DNA of 64,000 nt from Saccharina japonica (Eukaryota; Sar; Phaeophyceae; Laminariales; Laminariaceae). The stretch is from positions 56,645 through 120,644 of the forward strand of contig MEHQ01001088.1 of the NCBI GenBank assembly GCA_008828725.1, written 5' to 3'. This document shows positions 31,234 through 42,376 of the stretch, piece after piece. Made by a program: the position numbers and the translations under genes. The notes beneath the pieces are model-generated. The model saw nothing but the letters and a program-made list of their open reading frames with translations. It was not told the DNA's origin and did not search any database. Each line of letters begins with the position of its first letter. Positions within the stretch are counted from its first letter, which is position 1.

Positions 31234-33990
31234 TAAATAGATTATCTTGTGATAGATGCCTGCCCTTGGGCAGGGCAGCCGGTGGGATGCATACCACCAA
31301 CCATTAATTACGCGTTTGGGTTAGGTTCTTAGGTTTAATCTTATAATAGAGGCAATATAAGTTATTCATACTGCCTTGGTTGAAAGGACAAAAAATGTGC
31401 GTCACCTTTTTTCCTTTGGATTGGTTTCATCTTCTCTTGGTTAAGGTGTACGATGTTGCCACGCACGAGTTCACAGCGTTAAATACGATGCATACATACA
31501 TACGTATCGTATTCGTTGTAAATATACGAATATAATTTATATTTTGTGTATTACCTTTCCCTGAGATATTCTTCCACTCCAGAGCTTTTTTGGAGCCTGC
31601 ACTCCAACTACTGTACGTATCTATGGTTACACGTATAATACGTATGGACTCGTTTAGTTCGCGATGTGTGAGAAATATTTACACAACAACAAACTACGAG
31701 TGTCATACATACGCGTACGTATATACCCTGCTGCAGCACTACGAGGCACACATTCGGCAGCTTTTGTTATTATTATTGGCACTTTCCATCTGCCCAGAAG
31801 ACGATTCGAAACCTCACCTGATACATATCATACGTAGACGGGGGGCGTCCCCGGCGTGGTAATCATCTCGTGGCTGCCCAACTAGCTTCTGCCCCACCCT
31901 AGAGGAGGAGGGCTAATCACAAATAATGATGGAGGTCATCATGCTGCTGGGTGTGCTCTCCCTGGTTGGGTTAATCTCGCCGGTCCATGTGAGCTATGTA
32001 TGTATACGCGTGTGTCGCTGCGGGCAGCAGGGGAATGGCTTATTATGAAAAGTACGGGATTAACGTACATACATATGCAGGTAAATATACATGCACCGCG
32101 TAGTACGTAGAAATATCTTTTAGAACTGCACTGCCTAGAACAAAATATTTCCGTCTAATTCCAAGTGTTTCGTACCCACATCGGGACTGCAGTCCTAAAT
32201 GGGTTAAGAACCTGGGGGTTTATAATTTGAGGCTGGTGAGAGTTTGAATTTGCAGCTACCTAACCACTGCTTGCTGTGTTGTACATAGCAGAGAGGAACG
32301 CGACTCTAAATCCTGCAGCAGTACTCTGTAGTGCCAAGGTATTTACTACTCTTTTAGAGCCTATACTCAACGTTTGACATCACAAGAAGCCGCGAGCCTA
32401 ATTGGTTATAGCCAGAATAGAAGATAATCATTTTGCTGCCGCGCACTGCTGTTGTTGCTGTACGGAATGCAGATGTTTAATAGGTCGTAGGTACCTGGTG
32501 TGTTTTGGCTGCGGGGTGGAAAAGACGACTTTTCCCGTCTTGAAAGGCCTGCTCGAGGGCGCGTATATCGCCCAGACAAAAATGTATATACTCAGATTTA
32601 TATTTAGATTGACGCTCAGCCGCCTAACAGTGAGCCCTCGCCGCTAAACTACTTACCAGGTACTACACACTAGTATTGTTGTATAGAATCATGCACGAAA
32701 GAAAGCAAGCAGTACTTGTACGAGTGTATAGGTATACGAGGTGGTATACCATCTGGATTGCGAGCATGTGTAGGTCGTGAGTGCACATCGTACATGGCGT
32801 TGCATTGCCTATACTCTGCTTACTGCATTGCGCAGTACGAGATCTCTGATGTGCCGTGGTTTTGTGGCGACAGAACTACAGCAGTAAGTACTACAGTAGT
32901 ATCACCTCTCAAGGATGATGAATCGGCACGGACACTGGGTGTGCTGGATGTCGACGGGTATGTATGTAAAAATAACGGTGAACAACACGCTCACAGCCTG
33001 GATTATTTATATATAAAAGTTGTTGCCGGGCCCACTATTATTTCATCATTTCACTACTACTGCTGTAGGTGATCGCCGGCTTCCGACTTGTGGCGAACTT
33101 GACAAGATATACTATATACCCTGTGGTATTCTACGAACCACGAATCTTCCCCCCAAAGTCAACGTTATGTTCTTATTCGTCTTATCTTGGTCTTATTTCT
33201 TATCCGTGGGACTACTCAGAGCGGAGTAGTACGCGACACAATATGTTGAGAATCTCCTTTTTTTCTATTTTTCTATTTTTGGCCTAGACCAAGCCTAGAC
33301 TGGAATTATTGTGTAAAACTTGGTGTGTTCCACACTATTTTCAGTACAAAGAGGTCGTATTCTCATTTCCCCCCGATAATCTCAGTCTCATATGCATCAT
33401 CGGATTCCTAGCACCTGTCGCGTAGTGCTCTGTACGAGTAGTGTTCTACTGGCTGTATCGTAAATGTTTTTCGCCGAGTGGCTGCTGGTACATATTAAGT
33501 TTTGCCCGATGCCCCGCGAGATTACGTCGCTATTTATCTGGTTGTGTGACTATACCGAAGTAAAGGCTGGCCGTCTTTGTAAAAGGCATTAATACTATCC
33601 TGTTGATCCGCTCGTGTGCTACAGCAGCAGCTGAAGCAGTAGCTTAGAATATCACCCAGCCGGGCGGGCCACCGCTTCTATCCTCCACGACCGCGAGGTC
33701 ACCCCATCATATACAGTAACACTGCAGTGCACACGCGTGATAGAAGCACGTTGGTACTCTGATGTACGGTACTATATATCGCTGTTGTTCTGTTGTCGTG
33801 TGCTCTTCTATACCACACACACAGTAGTAGTACTTACTTGCCAAACAAACGAAAGATGAGTTGCGACAAAATATTCGATCGCATCACACAGATGAGCTGT
33901 CTCTCAAAATTGGGATTGTTGCGAATATCACGCATACGTGTTCTTTTCAATCTGTGGTTTTGATACTTGATAACGAATTTCGCTATGTAC
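31234..33990. other. no supported gene; MITE-6 relic near 32115-32206
   Basis: TTTTAGAACTGCACTGCCTA...CAGTCCTAAATGGGTTAA is a degenerate MITE-6. TA-rich tracts and many TACAGCAGTA and TACCAGGTA words occur. The longest frame (32716-33072) is unrecognised. Confidence 0.4.
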
Positions 33991-34812
33991 TACGAGCTGG
34001 GCCAGCCTAAAAACGGGTTGGCTATGCCCCGCTCAATATTACGAATTTGGACGTGATTGTTTTACACGATGTTGATCATGCATCAGCCAACAAACGGAAA
34101 GCCTGCCTTTTTATTTATTATGTTTCGTTCGAGAGATATACCACGGCTAAGTATGATAATATACAATAATTGTATTATGATAATATGTGGTATACGAAGT
34201 AGGTTGTTCGTGGTATGGGGGGGGTACAATTAATTAATTTAGCGAAAGAGGGAAAAGAATATGACCGATATAAATAGTCGAAAAAATACAAAAGTGGCCA
34301 TACCTTTCGTGGAACAAAAAAAAAAAAAAAAGGCAGGCTTTCCGTTTCAGTGCACATGCCATTCAAATACGACGTTAAAATTTCAGATCGAACTTCACAA
34401 AAGTGAACGGGGCATCGCAGTAAAACCACTCGCTCTCGCCACTACTTGTTTATTGTATAGGGAACTTTTTTTTGCCAATACCTCTTGATGGGTGCCGAAT
34501 TGACAAGTGCAACTGATATCGATCGTCTCCTTGGGTATTCAGCCTTGCCCACACCAATTTTTATCTTGTTCGGGAAAGACGGTTTTTTCGAGCCGTTATA
34601 CGGATTTTATGTCAAAATGTCGCCATAAAAAGGTACTTTCGAGGTTTCTCGGATATCTCGGCGAGATCGAGTCGGATCCTAGAAAAGTTTGAACCTGCCT
34701 ATCCGCTATGGTGTCAGGGTCAGTGCTTCCAGTTTTCAAGTCCAAACATCCAGTGGTTCACGCGATACGACTTTAAGAAGCTTTGTCCGTTTTTTGGCTG
34801 GCCCAGCTCGTA
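33991..34812. mobile_element. palindromic element with nested inverted repeats
   Basis: TACGAGCTGGGCCAGCC at 33991 is inverted at 34796-34812 (GGCTGGCCCAGCTCGTA). A second pair, AACGGAAAGCCTGCCTTTTT (34091) and AAAAAGGCAGGCTTTCCGTT (34329), brackets an AT-rich centre. It shares words with 7000-7705. No coding capacity is seen. Confidence 0.65.
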
Positions 34813-35060
34813 TGCGCTATGATCCTCGAAACAAAAAAGTTCGTCCCCGAATTCGGAAATAAATAGTGGACTCAAATTCCCAGCAAATTCCCGGTACGAG
34901 AGAGCCTTGACCGTGTTCTTGACGCACAAATCGTACCAGATAAAATATACCAAATACATTACGACGGTTATTATGGTGGTCCGCACAACTTCTTTTTTCA
35001 GAATGCCCGAAAACGCGCGACGAAGCCGCGCTCGGGTCGAGCCTTAGCCTGGACTAGTGT

Positions 35061-35090
35061 TGGGGTTAGGGTAAGGGTTGGCGTTGGGTT
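35061..35090 (+). repeat. degenerate telomere-like run
   Basis: GGGGTTAGGGTAAGGGTTGG: one good TTAGGG unit among near matches. Confidence 0.4.
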
Positions 35091-35172
35091 GGATCGATGA
35101 CATCTCGTGATTTGATCTAAAAACAAACATACAAAAACACATGAAACCAGAAATGAATCATCATAGTATTAT

Positions 35173-37436
35173 ACAGTACAGGACACCTAATAAGAAACAG
35201 AAATCTAGGCTCAGCCTGGATTTCCTATTTTTGTCGTTTTATGAGCCTCTTTCTTATTGAGACTCTTTCTTTTTATGCCTGGCAGAAATTGAAAATCGAA
35301 TCGTTTTCTCACTACTTATAACTCATTTTATTGCTGTCATTGGCCGTACGCTCCTCACTGATTGATTGAGCATGCGTACGTTCATCATCCGAATTTTTCC
35401 GCGTGTACTCTTACTGGGGGGCGCTGACGCCGAGGAACCGAGCTCGACAACGGAGTTGGAACCTTTCCGCTTTCGTCCTTTCTCCTTGCGTGATTCATTA
35501 GTCACAGAAAGGCCGTCAGAAACCTGTTCCCCGATTTCGCCCTCTTGCTCGCTTCCATTACCATTGGGAAAGCTGTCCTCTCCGAGATCACTATCGCTGT
35601 CGACATCTACATCGTGCACACCCGATTTATTCCACCCTTCCTCGTCGCCACCCCCCTGGCACTCTTTATCCGCTCCCGCCCCTTCCCCACTCTCACTACC
35701 ACACCCACTCAGTGCGTCAGCCAAACCCTGCGGTCGGAGGCAGGCAGCTTGTTGGTGTCCCAACTTTTTCCACGTTGTCACCCTTCTCCAATCACGCCTC
35801 GAGAGCCTTGCCCACACCCAACTTGACCAGCCGCCTTTATCCTGCATCGACCGGCTGCACCTGATCCGTGCACCCTGTTGGAAGCAGGCAAAGCAGAGTG
35901 TTGCATCCCCCCGTAAGTTTTTTCTTGAACTCATATATATGTCGTCTGCCCGTGATAGCTGTCGTCAAAAACGATGGAATGCTCAGTGGGCTTCACGCCA
36001 GAATCGTCTGTGACGGCGGCCTTGAAAGTTTCGTCAACCCACCGGTTGCAGTAGTCGCACGTGATTGGGCTCCGCCCACTTTCTGCAGTGTTGAACTCGT
36101 TGAAGGCTGCGGCCCTGACGTGGGTGCAGTTGTTGTCGAGCCTCTCGCGTCCAATCGCAATGGTCGAATTAAACGAACAAGCTCCCCAAGCTCGCTGTTG
36201 TACTTCTCTGCGTTGAGGGAGCCGTCACATCGTAGTCCCCACAGCTTGTCAAGGTTGAAATTTTGTTCTGGAGAAACACCGTTTTCGCGCGCGGCGCTCT
36301 TTAGCTTATCCAACTGCTGCGTATCCAAGGTTCCCTTCGTTTTAATTCCCCCAATCGATGCGAAGAGCGATTTATTTGAGTCTGGCCGTCAAAGCCACTG
36401 GCAAACGGAGGGTCGCAAGATCTGTGTTCTGGGTCTGCTACATTTTACTACAGTCTACTCTTACCGTCTCTCCTCTCTGTCCTCCCTGCGGGGATGTTGA
36501 AAAATATATGATGGCATATATATGATGTACAGTCACGGTATCCCCGTGTCCTGCTCCTTACGTTGGGTGCACTCTTCGGCTTGCCGTCTTTTTTCAGCAT
36601 TGCTACGATCGTGTCATTCTTGGTTAGCAACCTGCTTTCTGTAAGCGGCAGATTTGTTTTTAACCGACTTTCGCCTTGCCAGTTATAGAGGTGTGGGAGT
36701 GGGTTATGAAGCACGATCCATTTCTCAGCATTTTCTGGGTAGATTTTGAACCCTCCTGATTTATATGCATCTGCATATACTGCCCTTCAGGGTGGGCTTG
36801 TGTTATGATATTCCCGTTTCCCCTCTATTGTTGTGGAGGCGTTACTGTTGTTGATACGTTCCTCGGAGAAGAGCAATAATTTCCCTCCTGCTCAGAACTT
36901 CTGGAGAGGCAAGGAACCGCTAATAATATTAACCAAACACGTGTAAGTTCGAGTGATCAAAAGTAACCAGAGTGAACCTGCACAGTAGTCGGGCTTGCCC
37001 CATACTGCCTAAACCAATGCATGATGCCCGCCGCCGGAAGGTCGTGGCGTATCTTCACAGTACCAAGTACACTGTTTTCGATTTTTCGCATCGAAAAAAT
37101 GCGTTTTTGTGGGGCGAAACAAATTGCAAAATATAAAACAGCAAAAGAACACAACATGCGGTAAAGAAAACAATAATCTATGTACGAGTACACACTGCTG
37201 TACCTGGTCCAAAATGAAAAAATATGCTCGCTGAAAACCTCAAAGATGCTACTCGCGACCACCAGGGGACAGGGGCGGGCAGCAGGGTTTGCCGACGGCG
37301 TCGGGGATTCGCCCCAGGGGGGTAATAGGCCTTTCTTATTTTGCAGCGGAGGCCCAGCCTCGCGTCTTTCTTATTGTTTTGGAAATCTCAGCCTGGCTTC
37401 CTTATTAGCCTGTTTCTTATTAGGTGTCCTGTACTG
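35173..37436 (-). mobile_element. mariner/pogo-like DNA transposon relic, 2264 bp
   Basis: A perfect inverted repeat of 27 bp begins CAGTACAGGACACCTA at 35173 and ends TAGGTGTCCTGTACTG at 37436. Both sides are flanked by TA (35171-35172 and 37437-37438), the target duplication of the Tc1/mariner/pogo superfamily. The interior carries a decayed DDE transposase on the minus strand (35323-36745). The shorter TA-flanked elements at 3795-4092 and 44294-44590 share the CAGTAC start and ATAAGAAA/CAGCCTG subterminal words, so they may be its deletion-type relatives. Since the coding frame is broken, this copy is not expected to make transposase. Confidence 0.85.
35323..36745 (-). pseudogene. decayed DDE transposase of the TA-flanked element
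   Basis: Read right to left. About 36745-36558 encodes A-E-K-W-I-V-L-H-N-P-L-P-H-L-Y-N-W and ends at a GTAAGG donor. From 36381, I-G-G-I-K-T-K-G-T-L follows. A one-base shift near 36175 is needed to continue into a segment with C-D-Y-C. A shift in a (TA)n tract near 35935 then leads to L-L-P-T-G-C-T-D-Q-V-Q-P-V-D-A-G, the C-terminal catalytic region of DDE_1/pogo-type transposases. Two later codons are in-frame stops (TAA, and TGA where TGG would fit), and another shift precedes L-P-A-S-D-R-R-V-W-L-T-H. An acidic, serine-rich tail with a basic K-G-R-K-R-K-G follows. Such enzymes cut and rejoin DNA at the TIRs. The family call rests mainly on the T-D-x-x-Q-P-V-D-A-G block. Frame losses make it a pseudogene. 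Confidence 0.7.
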
Positions 37437-37438
37437 TA

Positions 37439-38076
37439 TTTGGTGGTGGTCCGTGTTGATGTAGGTACTATGCTACAGCAGCAGTAACCAGTAGCCTACT
37501 AAGTTGCTGATCGGGAACAATGTCGTATCATAGTAGCAGGTATAATAGTAGGTGTATGCACCAGTCTATCTATCTAACTCAGTAGCATAGAGTGCTATTG
37601 AAGTAAGGGCGTACTCCGTCATGTACGTACGAATAGTACTTGGTATCAGTACAGCCATGGATATGCGGCGGAATATGAAAAGGAACACTCTAAGAAAATA
37701 TGCGGGGTATCTAGACACTGTTCGTAACATTCTTGAGAACAGTACGTAGTACGTGGAACGGTCACGAGTAAGCATCCAAGGAACGTTGCTGTGGGTCGGT
37801 GTGTACAACCACCCGATAGAGTACATCTAGCCGTAGAGCCGAGCGTGTCGAGGCTGGTTGCGCCCCCCTAGCTCACAACCCATCTTCTCAGCTCTGTCTG
37901 ATCTTTTATTTTGTCTTCTTCATCTTGGCCCAGAGAGAGCCTTCTTTTCAACATCATACGTTTCTTCTGAGAGAAGCTAACGAGCGCGCCTAACGGCGGC
38001 TCGCGCCAAGCCTCTGGACTAGCACGTCCACCACAATGCCACAAGGGGACACTGTCACCCAACAGTCCGCACATAC
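37439..38076. other. no supported gene
   Basis: No repeats or conserved frames beyond short TACAGCAGCAG words. Confidence 0.4.
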
Positions 38077-38406
38077 ATTTTTTTGTTTTTGTCCATCCCA
38101 TTTATTATCTTCGCACTTCCGTCTTTCTCCCTCCCTAGTCGTGACTCAGATCCGGGGTCACAAAGTAGGCTCCTCTCCCTCCTCCCCCACTACGGTTCTT
38201 GCCTTACATTTTTATCGCGAGAAGATTTCAGCACTTTCTTCCCTCGTCAGCTCTCGTCGAAATTTGCTTACCCACGCTATAATATGCGCTCTCGACAGAC
38301 GGTGTCGTTTGGGAATCAAAACACAAAAACCTCCATGGGGAGAATCGAACCCTCGACATCCGGGCCTACAGGCTTCGTGGCTACCAGTTAGACCACCGGG
38401 GCGACC
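38077..38406 (-). mobile_element. SINE-1, near full length
   Basis: The tRNA-like head is at the right: the minus strand reads GCCCCGGTGGTCTAACTGGT (A box) and GGGTTCGATTCTCC (B box). The body is followed by the T-rich complement of the tail at the left. The body matches 42029-42376. The head does not fold into a proper acceptor stem, so it is a SINE, not a tRNA gene. Confidence 0.8.
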
Positions 38407-38440
38407 GGTTATGAGGCGAAAAAGGCAAAAAAAAGGGCGT

Positions 38441-38545
38441 TACCGTCCCGGTAGTCTATTTAATAGTGGTCAGCTTCAAATGTCACTACTACTAATAGCA
38501 TTGGGACCCGAGTTCAAATCCCACGGTGGCGAAATTTTTACTTTT
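38441..38545 (+). mobile_element. SINE head, variant
   Basis: GTCCCGGTAGTCTAT at the start and CCGAGTTCAAATCCCACGG as a B box. The part around CTTCAAATG and GGGACCCGAGTTC resembles 45200-45240. It lacks the SINE-1 body, so it is truncated or a related family. Confidence 0.5.
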
Positions 38546-39198
38546 TTCCAGGGGCGGCCGGGGATTTGGATATCATATACCTTTCCCCCTCCCCCCCCCC
38601 CCCGGAGGACTCGAAAATTATTTTTTTAACAACATTTTTTTTTCAGTGTATCCAGCGTGTATCGGTGTACGTATCATACGAAGTATGTGATTTGTGTGAC
38701 AGAGTACCGGAGAGGCGCTTACCCTCACATTGAGTCAAATATCGTAACATGACACCACACATACATCCCTCGTGCGACATATTTTACCTTGAATGCTTGT
38801 TCTGCTTTGCCACGATGTAATATGTGGTGAGTGTCGAACACTGTTCGCGATGATGCCGACAGTGACGTACACGACGTGTGTACAGGAGCATGTGGGACGT
38901 GTGTGGGAAGGCAAGCTGCCAATGACACCGGGCAGGGTCAGCAGTTGGTTTCCCTGATCGATTATCGTTGCAAGGGTATACACAGGTGTCGAAGATACCT
39001 ACCTGGGGTCTATCGATCTATCTGCTAAGAAGGAGGAAGGACCCTGCATGTTGATCCGACCAAGCTTGTCGACCGAATACAATGTGCCGAAGAAAGAAAA
39101 GAACGCACTGGACATTCCACGCCAAGCCTGCCGATCCCACGACTCTTCGGGGCCTTCTGATCCACCTTCGAGCGAGCTCCTAGCTCCTTTGTTCTGCT
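38546..39198. other. no supported gene
   Basis: A C-run near 38588-38602 and a T-run near 38622-38644. Otherwise unassigned. Confidence 0.4.
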
Positions 39199-39267
39199 CA
39201 CTACTGCTGCAGTCGCTGTCACTACTGCTGCAGTCGCTGTCACTACTGCCGCAGTCGCTGTCACTAC
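39199..39267 (+). repeat. 21-bp tandem repeat x3
   Basis: Three units of CACTACTGCTGCAGTCGCTG plus T, the third with CCGCAG. The length is a multiple of three, so a frame stays open. Confidence 0.8.
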
Positions 39268-39309
39268 GCAGTTGCGGTCTACTCGTATAGGTCGCAGCGC
39301 CGCCCAGTA

Positions 39310-39515
39310 GTATTGTAGTACTATGGAAGGTCCTTGTATCAAGCAGGGGAGCGGCTCTCTACCGTCCCCTGTGTTCAATAGAGGGAGGGGACGGGTACGG
39401 ACGGTAGTTTTGTAGTACATGGAAGGCCTTGTATATCAAGCAGGGGGGGGCTCTATACTGTCCCCTGTGTTCAGTTTTACTATAGTTATTGTACAGTGTA
39501 GAGGGAGGGGACGGT
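39310..39515 (+). repeat. ~105-bp tandem duplication
   Basis: GTAGTACTATGGAAGGTCCT...GTCCCCTGTGTTCA...AGAGGGAGGGGACGG occurs twice in a row with small gaps. Confidence 0.7.
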
Positions 39516-39571
39516 CTCAGGTACCCCCTCCCCCCCCTGTCGAAAGGTCAAAGTTGAACAATTCCACGTGA

Positions 39572-39603
39572 GGTGTCGAAAAAATATTTTTCGACCACCC
39601 TCG
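39572..39603 (-). mobile_element. MITE-4 end fragment
   Basis: GTGAGGTGTCGAAAAAATAT...CGACCACCCTCG is the terminal ~30 bp of MITE-4 alone. Confidence 0.5.
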
Positions 39604-39639
39604 TTTTTTCTGCAAAAAAAAAAAAAAAAGGAACCACTT

Positions 39640-39862
39640 ATTATTGCTGCGCGCGCCTTCGTAGCGTGGGTCGGCGAAATTTGACGCGAGTGAGTCGACG
39701 AGGGAAGGAAACCTTGAAATATCATTCTCGCGAAAAACAAAGCAAGGCACGTACCGTACGTATTGGGGAGGGAGGAAAAGTGCCTACTTGGTGACCGTTA
39801 CGACTATTACTATACTAAGAGGGAGACAGAAAAAGAAAGGGCGAAGATAATCAATGGGATAG
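39640..39862 (+). mobile_element. SINE-1, 5'-truncated
   Basis: The body blocks GTAGCGTGGGTCGGCGAAAT, GAGTCGACGAGGGAAGGAA and GGGCGAAGATAATCAATGGG are followed by an A-rich tail (39853-39905). Confidence 0.7.
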
Positions 39863-40103
39863 AAAACAAAAAGGAAGAAACGGAAAAACGAAAGGAAAAA
39901 AAGCGAAACAGGGAAATGAGTGGCGTGGACGAGGCTCGGCTCGCCTCGTGGATAGGATTGTGATCCCTCTGGCGTGTACATATTATACGTGGAACAGAGA
40001 AAAAGGAGGAGATGATGTACGAGTATACAGCTACTTTGAATTATCCACCACCGTACTACATATACGTAAGATAGTCGTGGAGTATTTGCGTCGTAGACGG
40101 GAA

Positions 40104-40212
40104 AACTATTTATAGGGGAGGAGGGAGAAGTGCCTGCTTTATGACCCCGGATCTGAGTTACGACTACGAGTATGGAGGGAGGGGTACAAGTGCGAAGATA
40201 ATAAATGGAAAA
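40104..40212 (+). mobile_element. SINE-1 3' part, split by the MULE-like element
   Basis: GAGGGAGAAGTGCCTGCTTT...CCCGGATCTGAGTTACGACT...GCGAAGATAATAAATGG. The A-rich remainder of its tail appears right of the inserted element, from 40848. Confidence 0.65.
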
Positions 40213-40838
40213 GGGTAGCGGCCAAAAATAGGTATATCTGGTCCGTTTGCGGCCAAAACCAGGTACATATTTGAAATCAAGTCAAAAACGCACTGCACGT
40301 GCTCTGCCATTGGTCCAAAACTCGTTGTACCTGTTTTTGCCTCTTTAAAACCCAGGTATACCTGATTTTGTCTACTCTGCTTGACTTTCACCTTTTTTTG
40401 TCGTTTTGAAGCCAATCAGAGGCCCTTCGGAGTTCCACACCCTATGCCCCCTATACTAATGCCGACGCACGCGGAGACCCCCTTCTCCCTTCGCACCTCG
40501 CACTACACGCCACTCGAGCGACATACACACATATCTACCTGCACACCTCCGCCGAAATAATACGAGATAGAAGGCTCCCCTTCGTGATTGTGGTTGACTT
40601 GGAATACCAGGGGTGTCGCAAGCTGAGAAGGGAGAATATAGCAGCAGACGTTCGTTCCTCGTACTATTAATAGCAGCTACTCGTATACGTAGCCACCGGG
40701 CGAGCACGAAGAACATGAAAAACTCTACTTTGCGTTGCAAGGAACGGCAGGTTCGTGGGGTGCGTTTTGAACTCGATTTTAGTATGTACCTATTTTGGCC
40801 CCGAACGGATCTGGTGTACCTGTTTTTGGCCGCTGCCC
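40213..40838. mobile_element. MULE-like element, copy 2, intact ends
   Basis: 626 bp, from GGGTAGCGGCCAAAAATAGG to GGCCGCTGCCC, with TIRs of about 60 bp. It is flanked by a perfect 9-bp direct repeat, AATGGAAAA, at 40204-40212 and 40839-40847. Long TIRs with a 9-bp duplication are the mark of Mutator-like elements. It contains no transposase. It lies in opposite orientation to the copy at 29406-31233 and preserves that copy's empty insertion site. Confidence 0.88.
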
Positions 40839-40847
40839 AATGGAAAA

Positions 40848-41471
40848 ACAAGCAAACAAACCAGAACAAACAAAAAAATAAACAAAGGATTCAAAAGAAA
40901 GCAAAACAAAAAATCGAAAGAGAGCGCAGAGTTGGCTTTTGAAAACAGAGTCGTTGTGACCACATGTGCATATGACATGTACTTACATGGATACCAGTAG
41001 AGTCATGCCCGAATGCTATGGTGCCACAAAGCACTATTCATATTATTATGAAGCCTTTATAGGCCTAGAGAAAAATCCAATAAGTATTTCTATATGCCAC
41101 AATGGTTACGACTCTTAGTAGAGCTATTTGAAACTCAAAATAGGAGCTTATATATGGTTCTTCCCGAAAAAAGGTCATATCGAGTTTCAAACGTCGCCAA
41201 AATAGGCGCTTATTTTTGACATAACGACCAGCGTGATATTTGGCTCTTCTCAAAATATGTACTTGGTCACTTTTGTGAGCATACTTGGTCACTTTTGTGA
41301 GCAAGTACATAAGTTTTACTTGGTGGGAAGTTTCTCAGCAATTTATCCTACAATCGAAGCACCACAGCAGGGCACAAGCATCACAGGACTAAAAGCAAAG
41401 CAGCACAGGGCAGCAGCACAACTACCCTCGACTTACGGCCTACGCCCGAGCAAACTGCCCATAGTACGAGC
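40848..41471. other. A-rich tail region, no gene
   Basis: 40848-40930 is AACAAAC-rich SINE tail. A 21-bp CATACTTGGTCACTTTTGTG plus AGCA word is tandem near 41256-41302. Confidence 0.45.
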
Positions 41472-41906
41472 ATGGACCCGCTACCAGGAAGCTACCAAAA
41501 CAGCAGGCGTGCTGCCACCGGCGAGGGTTATCCCGCACAGCCGAGGTCGCCCCAGTTCATCGGTCTACGTCCGAGCGTCAACAGCTACGGTTCTCCTCCC
41601 CGCCTTCCCGGATTCAACACCGGGGCCGGTGTGCGCCAGCCGCTGGGCTTGCGCACAGACATGCCGTGTACCAACGCCCAGGTTACGGGTGGTGAGCGTG
41701 CGCATGGTGTGTCGGGTCCGGACGGCCCCTGCGCCCCAAGCGCTGCCACCTCGTTCCGTGATGGGCCCGGCCCAGCAGGCCCTCAAGCTTTGCCTTCATT
41801 TGCTTTGACTATGCCAGCACCTGCACGTGCTCAAGCCTGGTGTGCACTCTCCGAGCACACAACACAAAAAAGTCCCTCATCACGAACGCGTGCTGCTGAA
41901 AGTTGA
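41472..41906 (+). CDS. proline/glycine-rich open frame, unknown
   Basis: A 144-codon frame starting M-D-P-L-P-G-S-Y-Q-N, rich in Pro, Gly, Ala and Arg, ending TGA near 41904. G-L-R-P-S-V-N-S-Y-G echoes an upstream G-L-R-P-S-K in another frame, so the DNA has internal repetition. No domain, signal peptide or zinc knuckle is visible. It is GC-rich and unrepeated elsewhere in the window. It could be a gag-like or structural protein exon, or only a low-complexity frame. Confidence 0.25.
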   Translation: MDPLPGSYQNSRRAATGEGYPAQPRSPQFIGLRPSVNSYGSPPRLPGFNTGAGVRQPLGLRTDMPCTNAQVTGGERAHGVSGPDGPCAPSAATSFRDGPGPAGPQALPSFALTMPAPARAQAWCALSEHTTQKSPSSRTRAAES

Positions 41907-42028
41907 AAGCCCAAAAGAAGAAGAAATCCTGGAAAATTATGTCAGTGTCCTTCGTAAAAGATCCACCGTTTAAAAAAAAAATGGCATATGCTGAGTTTTA
42001 GACGTTGCGGGAAATGTGGCTCTATAGT

Positions 42029-42376
42029 GCCCCGATGGTCTAGAGGTAACCTCGAACGCTTCTGAACGTTGATGTCTGGAGTTCGAATCTCACGCGGGTC
42101 GGACTTTTGAGTTTATTTGCAAAAATAAATAGAAAACGGAATCAACTGCTGAGAGCGCCAATTAATAGTAGCGTGGGTAGGCACAATTCGATGCGAGTCG
42201 ACGAGGGAAGGAAAGGCTGAAGTCTTCTCGCGATGAAAATGCAAGGCAAGAACCGTAGTGGGGGAAGAGGGAGAAGAGCCTACTTTGTGACCCCGGATCT
42301 GAGTTACGACCAGGGAGGAGAGAGAAAGGAAGGGCGAAGATAATAAATGGGATGGAAAAAAAAAAAAAAAAAAAGT
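42029..42376 (+). mobile_element. SINE-1, full-length reference copy
   Basis: The head GCCCCGATGGTCTAGAGGTA (A box) and GGAGTTCGAATCTCACG (B box) are tRNA-derived and match Pol III promoter consensus. The body includes GCTGAGAGCGCC, GCGTGGGTAGGC and CCCGGATCTGAGTTACGACC. It ends GATAATAAATGGGATGG plus about 20 A. About 348 bp. Relatives are listed at six other places in the window. It needs LINE machinery to move. Confidence 0.85.

Noticed and set aside
35366..36500. Plus-strand frames of 210-215 codons
   Set aside because: They are antisense shadows of the transposase relic, whose minus-strand motifs are recognisable.
38330..38406. tRNA gene on the minus strand
   Set aside because: A and B boxes are present, but the acceptor arms do not pair and the sequence runs into a SINE body with a tail.
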